A stretch of DNA of 64,000 nt from Ruminococcus sp. (GTDB lineage Bacteria > Bacillota > Clostridia > Oscillospirales > Ruminococcaceae), in assembly GCA_016290875.1 (NCBI GenBank), contig JAEEVL010000012.1, forward strand, positions 20,526 to 84,525, in the 5' to 3' direction. Numbering within the stretch: position 1 is the first letter of the stretch; every line of letters starts with the position of its first letter. A program made the translations under genes and the position numbers. Shown here one piece after another: positions 1-8,049 of this stretch. Under the pieces are notes generated by a model that ran no database searches, was not told where the DNA came from, and worked only from the letters and a program-made list of their open reading frames with translations.

Positions 1-231
1 GTATGCAGCCTTGCCGTCTGTTGTGGCGGTAAGGTCAAGTTCTTTTTCAGATAAGTATTTTTCTATATAATCATCCTGAATAGGAGACTTCCCCGCATTT
101 ATCAGTTCCACCTTCTCAGGCACTATATCAACAGCAGTTACCTTGTGATTCTGTGAAAGAAGCACAGCCAAAGATAAGCCGACGTAGCCTGTTCCGGCTA
201 CTGCAATCCGTAAGTCATTAAACGCTCTCAT
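1..231 (-). CDS. UDP-glucose/GDP-mannose dehydrogenase family protein, N-terminal part only
   Basis: The reverse strand encodes 77 residues that run off the left edge of the window. An ATG at 231 opens a Rossmann fold with GTGYVG at residues 13-18 followed by LSLAVLLSQ and then [12 protein letters not shown], the NAD-binding start of UDP-glucose or UDP-hexosamine 6-dehydrogenases. These enzymes oxidise the C6 alcohol of a nucleotide sugar to the acid for capsule or exopolysaccharide synthesis. An AAAGGAAA ribosome site lies about 12 bases upstream of the start. Which nucleotide sugar it uses cannot be told from the N-terminus. The segment was too close to the edge to see its operon partners. 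Confidence 0.85.
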   Translation of the reverse strand, partial: MRAFNDLRIAVAGTGYVGLSLAVLLSQNHKVTAVDIVPEKVELINAGKSPIQDDYIEKYLSEKELDLTATTDGKAAY

Positions 232-386
232 TATTCAAGGTTTCCTTTCATATATCAAGTAGTGCTATGCACACACAAAAACACACTACCAAATTACATT
301 ATAATACACATAATTTACTCTTGTCAAGCATTATTGAAGCTGCTCTGATGTTTTTTGCGTACAAGCACTTAATTATTCCCGATCTA

Positions 387-415
387 TTGCAATATACCGT
401 ATTCTATGGTATAAT
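387..415 (+). promoter_or_regulatory. Predicted sigma-A promoter for the CotH/dockerin gene
   Basis: TTGCAA at 387-392 and TATAAT at 410-415 are separated by 17 bases, a near-consensus vegetative promoter. It would give an untranslated leader of about 125 bases before the GTG at 549. The rest of the 232-548 gap is AT-rich; a 64-codon open frame at 267-461 has no protein-like character, and I see no other element there. Confidence 0.55.
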
Positions 416-548
416 AAGGCTCGACAGACATAATACGATGCAAGGAGTGATGCGATACTGAATCAACAGCTTCAGGGAACGCAAATATTAACAGCATAGC
501 AACCATACGGTAAAAATCAACATTTCACTTGAAAGAGAGGGGTTCATT

Positions 549-3182
549 GTGAAACCGAGACTAAGATTTACCGCAGCGATACTTGCAGGTGCTCTGACCG
601 TGTCAGCAATTCCGATCGAAAGAGCAAGTATCACCTGCGCTTCCGAGCCGACCGTGTGCATAAACGAGGTCTGCTCACAGAACAAAGCCTGCCTTGCCGA
701 CAGCTATGGCGTATATTCAGACTGGATAGAGCTGTACAATCCGGGGAGTTCAGCCGTTGACCTGTCCGGCTGGGGATTATCAGACAAAGCCGAAAATCCG
801 CTGCTTTTCACTTTCACGAACGGTACAGCTATAAAAGCCGGAGAACATATGATAGTATTCGCTTCAAAGCAGGAGTCAAGAGCGAACGAATTCCACACAG
901 GATTTTCACTCAGCAAGAACGGAGATACCGTCGTACTGGCAGATCCCGACGGCAAAATAGTACAGAAAATAGAACTGCCAACGCTCGGTAACGATATGAC
1001 ATACGGCAGGACTCCTGACGGCGGCGATGAATTCGAGATAATGGAGCCTTCACCAGCAAAGAAAAACGCTTTCACTGTTTCCGCACCGGCTTTTTCTTCG
1101 CCATCAGGATTCTACGGAACAGACTTTGCTCTGACACTTTCATCCGACAAAAATGATACTATCTATTATACAACGGACGGCAGCGATCCTACATCGTCAT
1201 CGACTGCACAGGTCTATACCTCAGCTATAACTGTCAAAGACCGCACCAGCGAACCGAATCTGTACAGCAGCTATGACGAGGATGAGAACTCTGCCATTTC
1301 CGTATCAAGAGGCACAGGTTACAAAAAGCCTAACTTCAACGTCGACAAAGCTACTGTTGTCCGTGCGGCAGCCAGAAATACTGACGGAACATTCAGCAGA
1401 ACCGTCAGTCAGACTTACTTTGTCACAAACAGCAATCTCGCGCAGTACAGGAACATGACCGTTGTGTCTCTTGTGACCGATCCGGATAACCTTTTCGATC
1501 CTGACAGCGGTATTTACGTTACCGGCAGGAAGTATCTGGAATGGCGCAACAGTTCCTCTTATGATCCGAGAAAAAATGTCTGGGATACAGATAACATTGC
1601 TAACTATTTCTCACACGGCAAAGAATGGGAACGCGAAGCAGCTATCACGATTTTCCGTGACGGAGAAAACGTTGTTGAGCAGAATATGGGCATACGTATA
1701 AAGGGCGCGTCAACAAGGAACTCTCCGCAGAAGAGCTTCCACCTGTACGCAAGAAGCGACTACGGTGCTTCAAAGCTGAATTATCCTGTCATTCCCGGCA
1801 ACCTCGACTGGCAGGGCAACCTCATAGACAAATATGATTCCATCTCGCTAAGATCAGTCAGCGATGAAGTACGTCTCCGCGACGGATTTTCACAGAAGCT
1901 TATTGCTGACAGAGAAAACCTCACGACTCAGAATATGCAGAGCTGTGTTGTCTTCCTTAACGGAGAATACTGGGGACTGTATGAGATAGTTGAGAAGGTG
2001 TCCGATGACTTTATTGAATCAAACTACGGCATAGACAAGAAAAACGTCGCTATGATAAAGAATGGAGAGCTCGAAGAAGGATCGCAGGAGGAATATGACA
2101 GCTTCATCAGATTTGCAAAAGAATACTCTGCTCTTGATCTTTCAAACGACAGCTACTACAAGAAAGTCTGCGAAGTTATCGACATCGACAGCTTTATCGA
2201 ACACTATGCGGCCGGCCTCTATCTCGGCACCGTTGACTGGCCGAACTATAACTACGCTATATGGCGCAATACTGGCGACACGATCAGCGGCAACCCGTAC
2301 AGCGACGGCAAATGGCGCTTTGTTTCGTTCGACTTTGATTACACGATGGGTAAGACATTCGCGGATTTCGGCGGAGTTGAAGGCTATGCTTATGACAATT
2401 TCAGACAATTCTCCAATGTCTGGAAAGAAGCACCGACCAGCCTTTTTGTCGCTCTGCTCAGGAACAAGGATTTCCGCAGCAGATTTGCAAACATCTACTT
2501 AGATTACGCAAATGAGATACTCACTCCCGAAAAAGCCAATGCTATGATAGACACTTACAGCAGGGATTACACAGAAGCTGTAGCTCAGACGACTACACGC
2601 TGGTGGGGCTTCTTTGGCGGCTCAAAGGACAGCAATCTCAGCTACAACCGCGAACAGTACAAGAACAATACTCTGCCGCAGATAGCTACATTCTTCCGTG
2701 AGCGCAAGAAGTATACTCTTGAACATATGAGGCACTGGCTCGATCTTTCTTTTTCAATGAATACAATAACTCTGAAGACCTCCGGCGGTGGAAAGATACG
2801 CATAAATTCGATCACGCCCGACACTTCAGGCGGCTGGAGCGGTGAGTATTCGGAAGACTGTCCCGTAACTCTGACAGCGCTGCCCGATGACGGTCATAAA
2901 TTCACAGGCTGGAGCGGAAGCATATCCGGCAGCGAAAAGACCGTTACCGTAACACTCAGCGAAGCTATGACGATCACAGCGAATTTCGCTGAAAAAGAGA
3001 CAGTTCGCGGCGATGTGAACGCAGACGGTGACTTCAATATCGCAGACGTTGTGCTTCTGCAGAACTGGCTGATTGGCAGAAAGAATGCAAAGCTCGCAGA
3101 TTGGCAGGCTGCCGACCTCTGTGCAGACGGCAAGCTCAATGTGTTTGACCTCTGCCTTATGAAAAAAGAACTCTTTAAATAA
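549..3182 (+). CDS. Secreted CotH-kinase protein with lamin-tail domain and C-terminal dockerin
   Basis: This 877-residue protein starts at GTG with a GAGAGGGG ribosome site just upstream. Residues 1-32 form a Sec signal peptide. Next come a lamin-tail domain (about 35-140, with DWIELYNPGSSAVDLSGW), a chitobiase-type C-terminal domain (about 180-230, YYTTDGSDPT), a CotH kinase domain (about 300-690, with GIRIKGASTRNSPQKSF and GEYWGLYEIVEKVSDDFI), a GWSGS-type bacterial repeat (about 735-800) and a dockerin (about 806-877) with two Ca-binding loops beginning GDVNADGDFN and DLCADGKLN. CotH kinases phosphorylate secreted or spore-coat proteins in Bacillus. The dockerin implies attachment to a cohesin scaffold, so an extracellular cellulosome-linked role is inferred. 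It is followed by its own terminator. Confidence 0.88.
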   Translation: MKPRLRFTAAILAGALTVSAIPIERASITCASEPTVCINEVCSQNKACLADSYGVYSDWIELYNPGSSAVDLSGWGLSDKAENPLLFTFTNGTAIKAGEHMIVFASKQESRANEFHTGFSLSKNGDTVVLADPDGKIVQKIELPTLGNDMTYGRTPDGGDEFEIMEPSPAKKNAFTVSAPAFSSPSGFYGTDFALTLSSDKNDTIYYTTDGSDPTSSSTAQVYTSAITVKDRTSEPNLYSSYDEDENSAISVSRGTGYKKPNFNVDKATVVRAAARNTDGTFSRTVSQTYFVTNSNLAQYRNMTVVSLVTDPDNLFDPDSGIYVTGRKYLEWRNSSSYDPRKNVWDTDNIANYFSHGKEWEREAAITIFRDGENVVEQNMGIRIKGASTRNSPQKSFHLYARSDYGASKLNYPVIPGNLDWQGNLIDKYDSISLRSVSDEVRLRDGFSQKLIADRENLTTQNMQSCVVFLNGEYWGLYEIVEKVSDDFIESNYGIDKKNVAMIKNGELEEGSQEEYDSFIRFAKEYSALDLSNDSYYKKVCEVIDIDSFIEHYAAGLYLGTVDWPNYNYAIWRNTGDTISGNPYSDGKWRFVSFDFDYTMGKTFADFGGVEGYAYDNFRQFSNVWKEAPTSLFVALLRNKDFRSRFANIYLDYANEILTPEKANAMIDTYSRDYTEAVAQTTTRWWGFFGGSKDSNLSYNREQYKNNTLPQIATFFRERKKYTLEHMRHWLDLSFSMNTITLKTSGGGKIRINSITPDTSGGWSGEYSEDCPVTLTALPDDGHKFTGWSGSISGSEKTVTVTLSEAMTITANFAEKETVRGDVNADGDFNIADVVLLQNWLIGRKNAKLADWQAADLCADGKLNVFDLCLMKKELFK

Positions 3183-3190
3183 AAGCAGAC

Positions 3191-3227
3191 CGGACAGTTC
3201 CATACTTCAGGGAACTGTCCGTTTTTT
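3191..3227 (+). terminator. Rho-independent terminator after the CotH/dockerin gene
   Basis: An 11-bp perfect stem (CGGACAGTTCC / GGAACTGTCCG) with an 8-base loop is followed directly by six T residues. Confidence 0.9.
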
Positions 3228-3254
3228 CATCTCCTGCCGGCAAAAAAATAAAAA

Positions 3255-3291
3255 AAGTCTTAAATTTTTCATAAATAAGTCTTAAATTTTT
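3255..3291 (+). promoter_or_regulatory. Two 15-bp direct repeats at 22-bp period upstream of a promoter
   Basis: AAGTCTTAAATTTTT occurs at 3255-3269 and again, identical, at 3277-3291. The second copy ends nine bases before the -35 box at 3301. Perfect repeats on the same helix face beside a -35 box are typical of an activator site, especially LytTR-type or OmpR-type response regulators. No such regulator is encoded nearby; the adjacent regulator at 5929 is NarL-type, so the protein that binds here is unknown. Confidence 0.55.
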
Positions 3292-3300
3292 ATTAAAGTA

Positions 3301-3329
3301 TTGAAAAATATTGTAACTGGTGTTATAAT
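3301..3329 (+). promoter_or_regulatory. Predicted sigma-A promoter of the small dockerin gene
   Basis: TTGAAA at 3301-3306 and TATAAT at 3324-3329 have a 17-base spacer. A palindrome GTGAAG-TTT-CTTCAC at 3337-3351 lies at the expected start of transcription and could be a repressor site or a small 5' hairpin. Confidence 0.7.
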
Positions 3330-3382
3330 GTGCTCAGTGAAGTTTCTTCACAAAAAATAACATGAGAGGAATTGTAACAACT

Positions 3383-4162
3383 ATGAAACACACACTCAAA
3401 AAAATCACAGCAATCGCAGCAGCAGCCGTAATGTGCGCATTACCGACAGCAGGTAACCTTTCTGCAAGTGCAGCAGGCGTTACTCAGTACAGAGTGCACA
3501 GATCCTACGTTATCTCCAAGAGAACTAACAGCGGCATCAAGACATTCAAAGCTACTCACACAAGAGAAAGCAACCTCACAAAAATGGATGTAAGAACCGG
3601 CTCATTCAGCGGCAGCTACACATTCGGCGGCAACAACGCAAAGTCAACTGTTGACTGGACTCCCTTAAACAACAGATGTGATGAGATCGGCGTTGTAGTA
3701 TCATTCACAGACAAGACAACATCCGGTGAAGCTCCGACATTCCTCAGCGGCACAGGCGTTTCATTCACACGCTATGAGTCAGGTTATGTTGACGCATTCG
3801 ATATCGAGAGCATCATTGTAGGTGACGTTACAAGTGAAATGAACGGTGCAGGTTCATCTTACAACTATGACGGTCTTACAGGAATGGATGCACTCAAGGC
3901 TCAGATCTTCTTAAACAACTACCACAATTGCACATATTACGGTGAAGACGCTATCAAGATCGAGACATTCCTCAGATCTGCAAATTACAACTCACTCGGC
4001 AGAAACACTATCCGCGGTATCCTCGCAAGCGATATCAACAACGACGGATATGTAACAGCTGCTGATGCTTCAGCTATCATGTGCGTTCTTGCCGGCAGAT
4101 ATACTGACCTTACAGCATTCTGCTTCAAGGGCGAGCTTGCAATGAGAAACATGGTTGACTAA
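3383..4162 (+). CDS. Secreted protein of unknown function with C-terminal dockerin-like repeats
   Basis: I start this 259-residue protein at the ATG at 3383, because AGAGG lies upstream of it, while the in-frame ATG at 3362 has no ribosome site; the 13-base spacing is longer than usual. Residues 1-31 form a clean signal peptide ending SASA. The middle (about 32-150) is a Ser/Thr/Gly-rich beta domain I do not recognise. The C-terminal 110 residues carry one good dockerin Ca-loop and helix (SDINNDGYVTAADASAIMCV) and a weaker first half (GDVTSEMNG...DALKAQIFLNN) with an unusually long insertion between them. It is monocistronic, between its own promoter and terminator. It may be a structural or regulatory part of an extracellular complex. 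Confidence 0.75.
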   Translation: MKHTLKKITAIAAAAVMCALPTAGNLSASAAGVTQYRVHRSYVISKRTNSGIKTFKATHTRESNLTKMDVRTGSFSGSYTFGGNNAKSTVDWTPLNNRCDEIGVVVSFTDKTTSGEAPTFLSGTGVSFTRYESGYVDAFDIESIIVGDVTSEMNGAGSSYNYDGLTGMDALKAQIFLNNYHNCTYYGEDAIKIETFLRSANYNSLGRNTIRGILASDINNDGYVTAADASAIMCVLAGRYTDLTAFCFKGELAMRNMVD

Positions 4163-4192
4163 GTTCAACAAGTAAAACTCAATAATTACACT

Positions 4193-4230
4193 GACCTCCT
4201 GTGACGCCTTTATCACAGGAGGTCTTATAT
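4193..4230 (+). terminator. Terminator-like hairpin after the small dockerin gene
   Basis: A 12-bp perfect stem (GACCTCCTGTGA / TCACAGGAGGTC) is followed by the T-rich tract TTATATTT. The tail is imperfect but the stem is strong. Confidence 0.75.
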
Positions 4231-4261
4231 TTGCCGGACGCGCCTTCTGACCGCATAATCC

Positions 4262-4290
4262 TTGACATTTCGCGCTTTATCTGTTATGAT
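4262..4290 (+). promoter_or_regulatory. Predicted sigma-A promoter of the two-component operon
   Basis: TTGACA at 4262-4267 and TATGAT at 4285-4290 are separated by 17 bases and lie 28 bases before the kinase start codon. Confidence 0.7.
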
Positions 4291-4318
4291 TAAAATATAA
4301 ATTTTGTAGGAGGATACC

Positions 4319-5932
4319 ATGAAAATCAGTATTATTTCTGCAATTCTTCTTATACTCGGACTTTGCGGCATGATAGGCTCTCTGGCATGGGTCCTCGGCC
4401 GCGGAAACCGCAACCGTCTCACGCGGCTTTTCATAAGCTGTCAGGCTTCAATCGTACTGTGGATAGTTTCGGAACTGCTCATTCAGTTTTCGTCTACGCA
4501 GTCGCAGTACTGGAAGAGCTACCTAATAGGAAATGTCGGCATAAGCTGTTTCAGTCCGCTGTGGCTCATGCTGACCGCTGAATACGCCGAAGCATCACCG
4601 AAACTCCGCAACAGGCTGAACCTCACCCTGCTCATATCATTGGCTTCGATGCTGGTAATATCCACCAATATGAAGCACCATCTGTACTACTATGTATTCT
4701 ATGCCGGCGAAGTTGAATACGGTCCCCTGTTCTATGTTTTCCAGATGATCTACTACATCTGTATAATCTCAGGCTTCGTACTTATCGGACTGAAACACAA
4801 GCACAGACACGAAATGATAAACAAGCAGTCGTTTCTTCTGATACTCTCATCGGCTATACCGCTCGTTGTAAATACTCTGTCTATCACAAATGTGTTCCAT
4901 TCTAAGTTAAGGCTCACACCTTTCATCTTCGGACTGTCCAGCCTTCTGCTCATTATTGCACTCGGCAGATACGGTCTCCTCAACATCAACAGCATAGCTA
5001 TGCGGGACACTATCGACAATATCGACAGCGGCGTAATCATCTTCAACACCAACGGCTACATCTCCTATAAGAATAAATACATAGAAAGCCTTTCTTTTCT
5101 GAAGGATATAAAAAGTGTTCAGGAATTCATCACAGCTGTTTCAGAAGCAGCTGATCAGGAGATACCCGAAAACTTCTCCACAGCTGAGATTAAATGCGGC
5201 GACGAGTATTACAGTCTTAAACAATCAGAAAACGACAACAAAAACGGAAGACTCGTTGCACGTACTGTTACTATAACCGATGTTACTGAATATCACGAGC
5301 ATATGCTCGCAGAAAAACAGCTCAGTCTCGAACAGGAGCGCACCCGCATAGCTCAGGAAATGCACGATTCCGCAGGTCATACATTTACAATGATAAGCGC
5401 ACTTGCAAGGCTTCTGCGTTCAGATATGCAGTCAGAGGAACGTGATACAGCCGCTGCTCTTGAAAAGCTCTCCGAGATAGACGGACTGTCACGAAGCGGC
5501 GTAACACAGCTGCGCTGTACTATCAACAACCTGCGTGACCAGGCGTTCATGACATCTGTAACAAATGCCATACAGTCAGTTATCACCGCAATACGCGGCG
5601 TTGAGACCGAACTGTGCATACAGGGCGATGAGGATGCAAGGTATCAGTTCTGCATAAGAGAGATGTATGAGAACTGCCGTGAAACTATCACCAACACACT
5701 GCGGTATTCCAATGCAGACAAGATAGACATTATCCTCAAATTCCTGCCGGAGCGCATAGAGCTCCATATTCTCGACAACGGAAACGGATGCGACAATATC
5801 GAGGAGCACAACGGTCTTCAGGGTATACGCTCCCGTACTGAAAAGCTCGGCGGTGAAGTTAAGTTTATGTCAATGGCAAATGAAGGATTCCATACAAGTA
5901 TAAGGATACCTGTCAGGGAGGTTCAAATATGA
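4319..5932 (+). CDS. 7TM membrane sensor histidine kinase (HisKA_3 class)
   Basis: This 537-residue kinase starts at an ATG preceded by AGGAGG. The first 225 residues contain about seven hydrophobic segments of the 7TM kinase N-terminal type. A PAS-like segment follows (about 230-325), then a HisKA_3 dimerisation and phosphoacceptor helix (about 338-400, ERTRIAQEMHDSAGH, with the phosphorylated His), then an HATPase_c domain with its N-box (ENCRETITNTLRYS) and G-box (DNGNGCDN and NGLQGIRSRTEKLGG). It should autophosphorylate and pass phosphate to the regulator whose ATG overlaps its stop by four bases. A membrane-embedded or lipophilic stimulus is possible given the TM-only sensor. Target genes are not shown by the sequence, but the adjacent membrane-lipid operon is a natural candidate. 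Confidence 0.92.
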   Translation: MKISIISAILLILGLCGMIGSLAWVLGRGNRNRLTRLFISCQASIVLWIVSELLIQFSSTQSQYWKSYLIGNVGISCFSPLWLMLTAEYAEASPKLRNRLNLTLLISLASMLVISTNMKHHLYYYVFYAGEVEYGPLFYVFQMIYYICIISGFVLIGLKHKHRHEMINKQSFLLILSSAIPLVVNTLSITNVFHSKLRLTPFIFGLSSLLLIIALGRYGLLNINSIAMRDTIDNIDSGVIIFNTNGYISYKNKYIESLSFLKDIKSVQEFITAVSEAADQEIPENFSTAEIKCGDEYYSLKQSENDNKNGRLVARTVTITDVTEYHEHMLAEKQLSLEQERTRIAQEMHDSAGHTFTMISALARLLRSDMQSEERDTAAALEKLSEIDGLSRSGVTQLRCTINNLRDQAFMTSVTNAIQSVITAIRGVETELCIQGDEDARYQFCIREMYENCRETITNTLRYSNADKIDIILKFLPERIELHILDNGNGCDNIEEHNGLQGIRSRTEKLGGEVKFMSMANEGFHTSIRIPVREVQI

Positions 5933-6552
5933 TAAAAATACTTTTGGTGGACGATGTTTCTATACTTCGTGCAGGTCTTAAAGCTGTCATATCAGGCGAC
6001 GACAGTCTGAAAGTAGTCGGCGAAGCTTCAAACGGAAAAGAAGCTTTTGAAATGGCAACACGTCTCAGTCCGGATGTTGTGCTTATGGATATGCGTATGC
6101 CGGACTTTGACGGCAGTTACGGCACAAGGCAGATCAAGACGGCGTTTCCGGATATAAAAGTTCTCGTTCTCACGACATTCGATGACCAGGAGACTGTTGA
6201 CCGCGCTATCGCTGCCGGTGCAGACGGTTATATCCTCAAAGAAATGGACAATGACAAAATAGTGAACTCCATTAAGGCTGTCGCCGGCGGTATAAATGTG
6301 TTCTGCGACAATATCTTCCAGTCGATAAAGAAAAACGTAACTCAGTCCAATCCCAAGGACTTCGGACTGACCGAGCGCGAGATAGATTTCATCAGATTGA
6401 TATGCGACGGTGCTGATAACAAGGAGATCTCCGCAAAGCTCTTCCTTGCCGAAGGTACTGTCCGAAACGGTATTTCCCGGCTTCTCGAAAAGCTCAGCCT
6501 CAAAGACCGCACACAGCTTGCAGTTTTTGCGATAAAGAATAACATTGTATAA
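5929..6552 (+). CDS. NarL/LuxR-family response regulator
   Basis: The 207-residue protein has a receiver domain (1-120; acidic pair DD at 8-9, phosphoacceptor Asp in VVLMDMRMPD near 54, Lys in YILKEMDN near 104) and a C-terminal LuxR-type helix-turn-helix (about 143-205; LTEREIDFIRLICDGADNKE, then LFLAEGTVRNGISRLLEKL). The receiver is canonical. The helix-turn-helix recognition helix has GISRLLEKL in place of the common HVSNILRKL, within family variation. Its start overlaps the kinase stop (ATGA), so the two are translationally coupled. Confidence 0.93.
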   Translation: MIKILLVDDVSILRAGLKAVISGDDSLKVVGEASNGKEAFEMATRLSPDVVLMDMRMPDFDGSYGTRQIKTAFPDIKVLVLTTFDDQETVDRAIAAGADGYILKEMDNDKIVNSIKAVAGGINVFCDNIFQSIKKNVTQSNPKDFGLTEREIDFIRLICDGADNKEISAKLFLAEGTVRNGISRLLEKLSLKDRTQLAVFAIKNNIV

Positions 6553-6556
6553 ACCA

Positions 6557-6590
6557 ATACACCGGCCTGTAATGGTCGGTGTATTTTATT
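6557..6590 (+). terminator. Terminator after the response regulator
   Basis: An 11-base stem with one mismatch (ATACACCGGCC / GGTCGGTGTAT) ends in TTTTATT. Confidence 0.75.
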
Positions 6591-6593
6591 ATA

Positions 6594-6620
6594 GTGACAT
6601 TTGTCACTCACAAAGTGACA
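6594..6620 (+). promoter_or_regulatory. Cluster of three GTGACA half-sites upstream of a weak promoter
   Basis: A perfect palindrome GTGACA-TT-TGTCAC occupies 6594-6607, and a third half-site GTGACA lies at 6615-6620. A -10 box TATAAT at 6652-6657 has no recognisable -35 (CTTCCA at the right place), which suggests activator-dependent transcription. The sites sit at roughly -45 to -70 from the expected start. The response regulator just upstream is the obvious candidate to bind, but this is inference. TGTCACT and AGTGACA can also form an RNA hairpin. Confidence 0.45.
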
Positions 6621-6691
6621 GTCGACCTCTTCCAAATTTCAGCAAAATGAGTATAATTACAATATAGAATACAAAAAGCAGGTGAAAACCT

Positions 6692-6961
6692 ATGAAAAAA
6701 AGCACTAAAACTAGACTTATAATCACTGCTGCATTAATATTAATAACCGGAACAATAACGCTGACTGTTAACGTTTTCATCGGAAGCGGCATCATTCTTA
6801 TAGATCTTTTTTTACTGATACTTTATAACGCATTCACAACTAATTCCCAAAGCGCAGATGAAAAAGAGACTGGCAAACTTATGATTATTGCATTTCTCCT
6901 GATATTAGCATATTGTATATTATTCTTTGCAGCTATTTTCAGTATAATCAACAACTGGTAA
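6692..6961 (+). CDS. Small hydrophobic membrane protein, unknown function
   Basis: The 89-residue product starts at an ATG with AGGTGA seven bases upstream. It has a short Lys/Arg-rich N-terminus, a hydrophobic stretch (about 9-45) long enough for one or two membrane helices, a polar connector (about 49-61, NSQSADEKETGK), and a final helix (about 62-86). No catalytic or metal-binding motif is visible. It is first in a run of co-directional genes that continues to 14158 and may share the activator-dependent promoter upstream. I do not recognise a family. Confidence 0.6.
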   Translation: MKKSTKTRLIITAALILITGTITLTVNVFIGSGIILIDLFLLILYNAFTTNSQSADEKETGKLMIIAFLLILAYCILFFAAIFSIINNW

Positions 6962-7032
6962 GAAGAAGTCAACGACTATTTTAACCCTGCAGCGAAATCA
7001 CAGGATAAAAACGAAAGACAAGGTGAATTACT

Positions 7033-7599
7033 ATGAAAGTAACATTCTACGAAATACAGGATTGCTATTACGAACTTGTATACAATAGCCCGGCAATCAT
7101 CGCTCCCCCGAGCACTGATAAGGAGCTGTTGAATAAATACATATTTATTCAGCTGTTAGACGGCCGATGGGTACACTATATGAACCAGGACGAGATCGCT
7201 CTTCTGGAAAAAAATATCGGCTGCGATACTCTTATCTTCTGTAGTGATGAAGACAGTCACCGGATAGACGCTCAGCTCCAGGCAGACTATGAAGCTCAAT
7301 CCGGCATAGGACTTACTGTGCTTATGGTATTGCTGTTCATTCTCGGCGTCTTTATGCTTGCCGCCGACATAAATTTCGGCAAATATATGTCAATTGCAAG
7401 TTTCTTAGTTTTATTCATAAGTGCCTTGCGCTCAAACAAATCAGCAGCCATAACCGTTTTAATTATACTTATAAGCATACCGATTATATTTGTCATTTGC
7501 GTCATGTTGGTGATCGCAGCCTGCTCAGAAGCTATTAACGACTGCGGCGGTGAAGCAGAAGCAGTCGGCAGAATGGGAAGCCTGCTGCTGAGTTTCTAA
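7033..7599 (+). CDS. Unknown membrane protein with MKVTFYEIQD domain (paralog A)
   Basis: The 188-residue protein has a soluble N-terminal domain (1-75; FIQLLDGRWVHYM is a strong signature) followed by a linker and three or four hydrophobic segments (about 95-115, 117-137, 139-175). The N-terminal domain is repeated in the next gene with near identity at the DNA level, including a shared start of about 45 identical bases. The ribosome site is AAGGTGA. There is no visible enzyme motif; the domain could be a cytoplasmic ligand or partner-binding module anchored to the membrane. Confidence 0.65.
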   Translation: MKVTFYEIQDCYYELVYNSPAIIAPPSTDKELLNKYIFIQLLDGRWVHYMNQDEIALLEKNIGCDTLIFCSDEDSHRIDAQLQADYEAQSGIGLTVLMVLLFILGVFMLAADINFGKYMSIASFLVLFISALRSNKSAAITVLIILISIPIIFVICVMLVIAACSEAINDCGGEAEAVGRMGSLLLSF

Positions 7600-7630
7600 T
7601 ACTACCAACAATAAGTCCGGAGTGATAATT

Positions 7631-8023
7631 ATGAAAGTAACATTCTACGAAATACAGGATTGCTATTACGAACTTATAGACAATAAACCAGCTATCATTG
7701 CTCCAGCGCCTACTGATAAAGAACTGCTGAGTAAATACCATTTCATTCAGCTGTTAGACGGCCGTTGGGTGCATTATATGAACGAATTTGAATTTTCGTA
7801 TATGAAGCACAATTCAAACCGTAAAACAGTGCTTTTCATCTTTCCGATTGAAAACCATCAAATGACCGTACAGCAGCGAAAAAAGAATATTGCGCTAATA
7901 ATATTATTAATCATCTACTTCCTTATAACAGCATATTTCTTTTGGTTAGTCAACAGTTGTGTCAATGATTGTGAGAATGACATTAATAATTTTCCAAATT
8001 CGTGTCAGGAAAGCCAGGAATAA
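7631..8023 (+). CDS. Unknown membrane protein with MKVTFYEIQD domain (paralog B)
   Basis: I choose the ATG at 7631 (130 residues) over an upstream GTG at 7622 because GGAG lies eight bases before it and because it aligns exactly with the start of paralog A. Residues 1-68 duplicate the paralog A domain, keeping FIQLLDGRWVHYM. The C-terminal half has diverged to a single membrane helix (about 88-110) and a short acidic tail. The tandem copies look like a recent duplication in which the membrane part was remodelled. Function unknown. Confidence 0.65.
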   Translation: MKVTFYEIQDCYYELIDNKPAIIAPAPTDKELLSKYHFIQLLDGRWVHYMNEFEFSYMKHNSNRKTVLFIFPIENHQMTVQQRKKNIALIILLIIYFLITAYFFWLVNSCVNDCENDINNFPNSCQESQE

Positions 8024-8049
8024 AAACCTCATTCAGAAAGGTCAATGCT

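Noticed and set aside
267..461. 64-codon frame in the 232-548 gap
   Set aside because: No ribosome site, AT-driven composition, and it runs over the likely promoter of the next gene.
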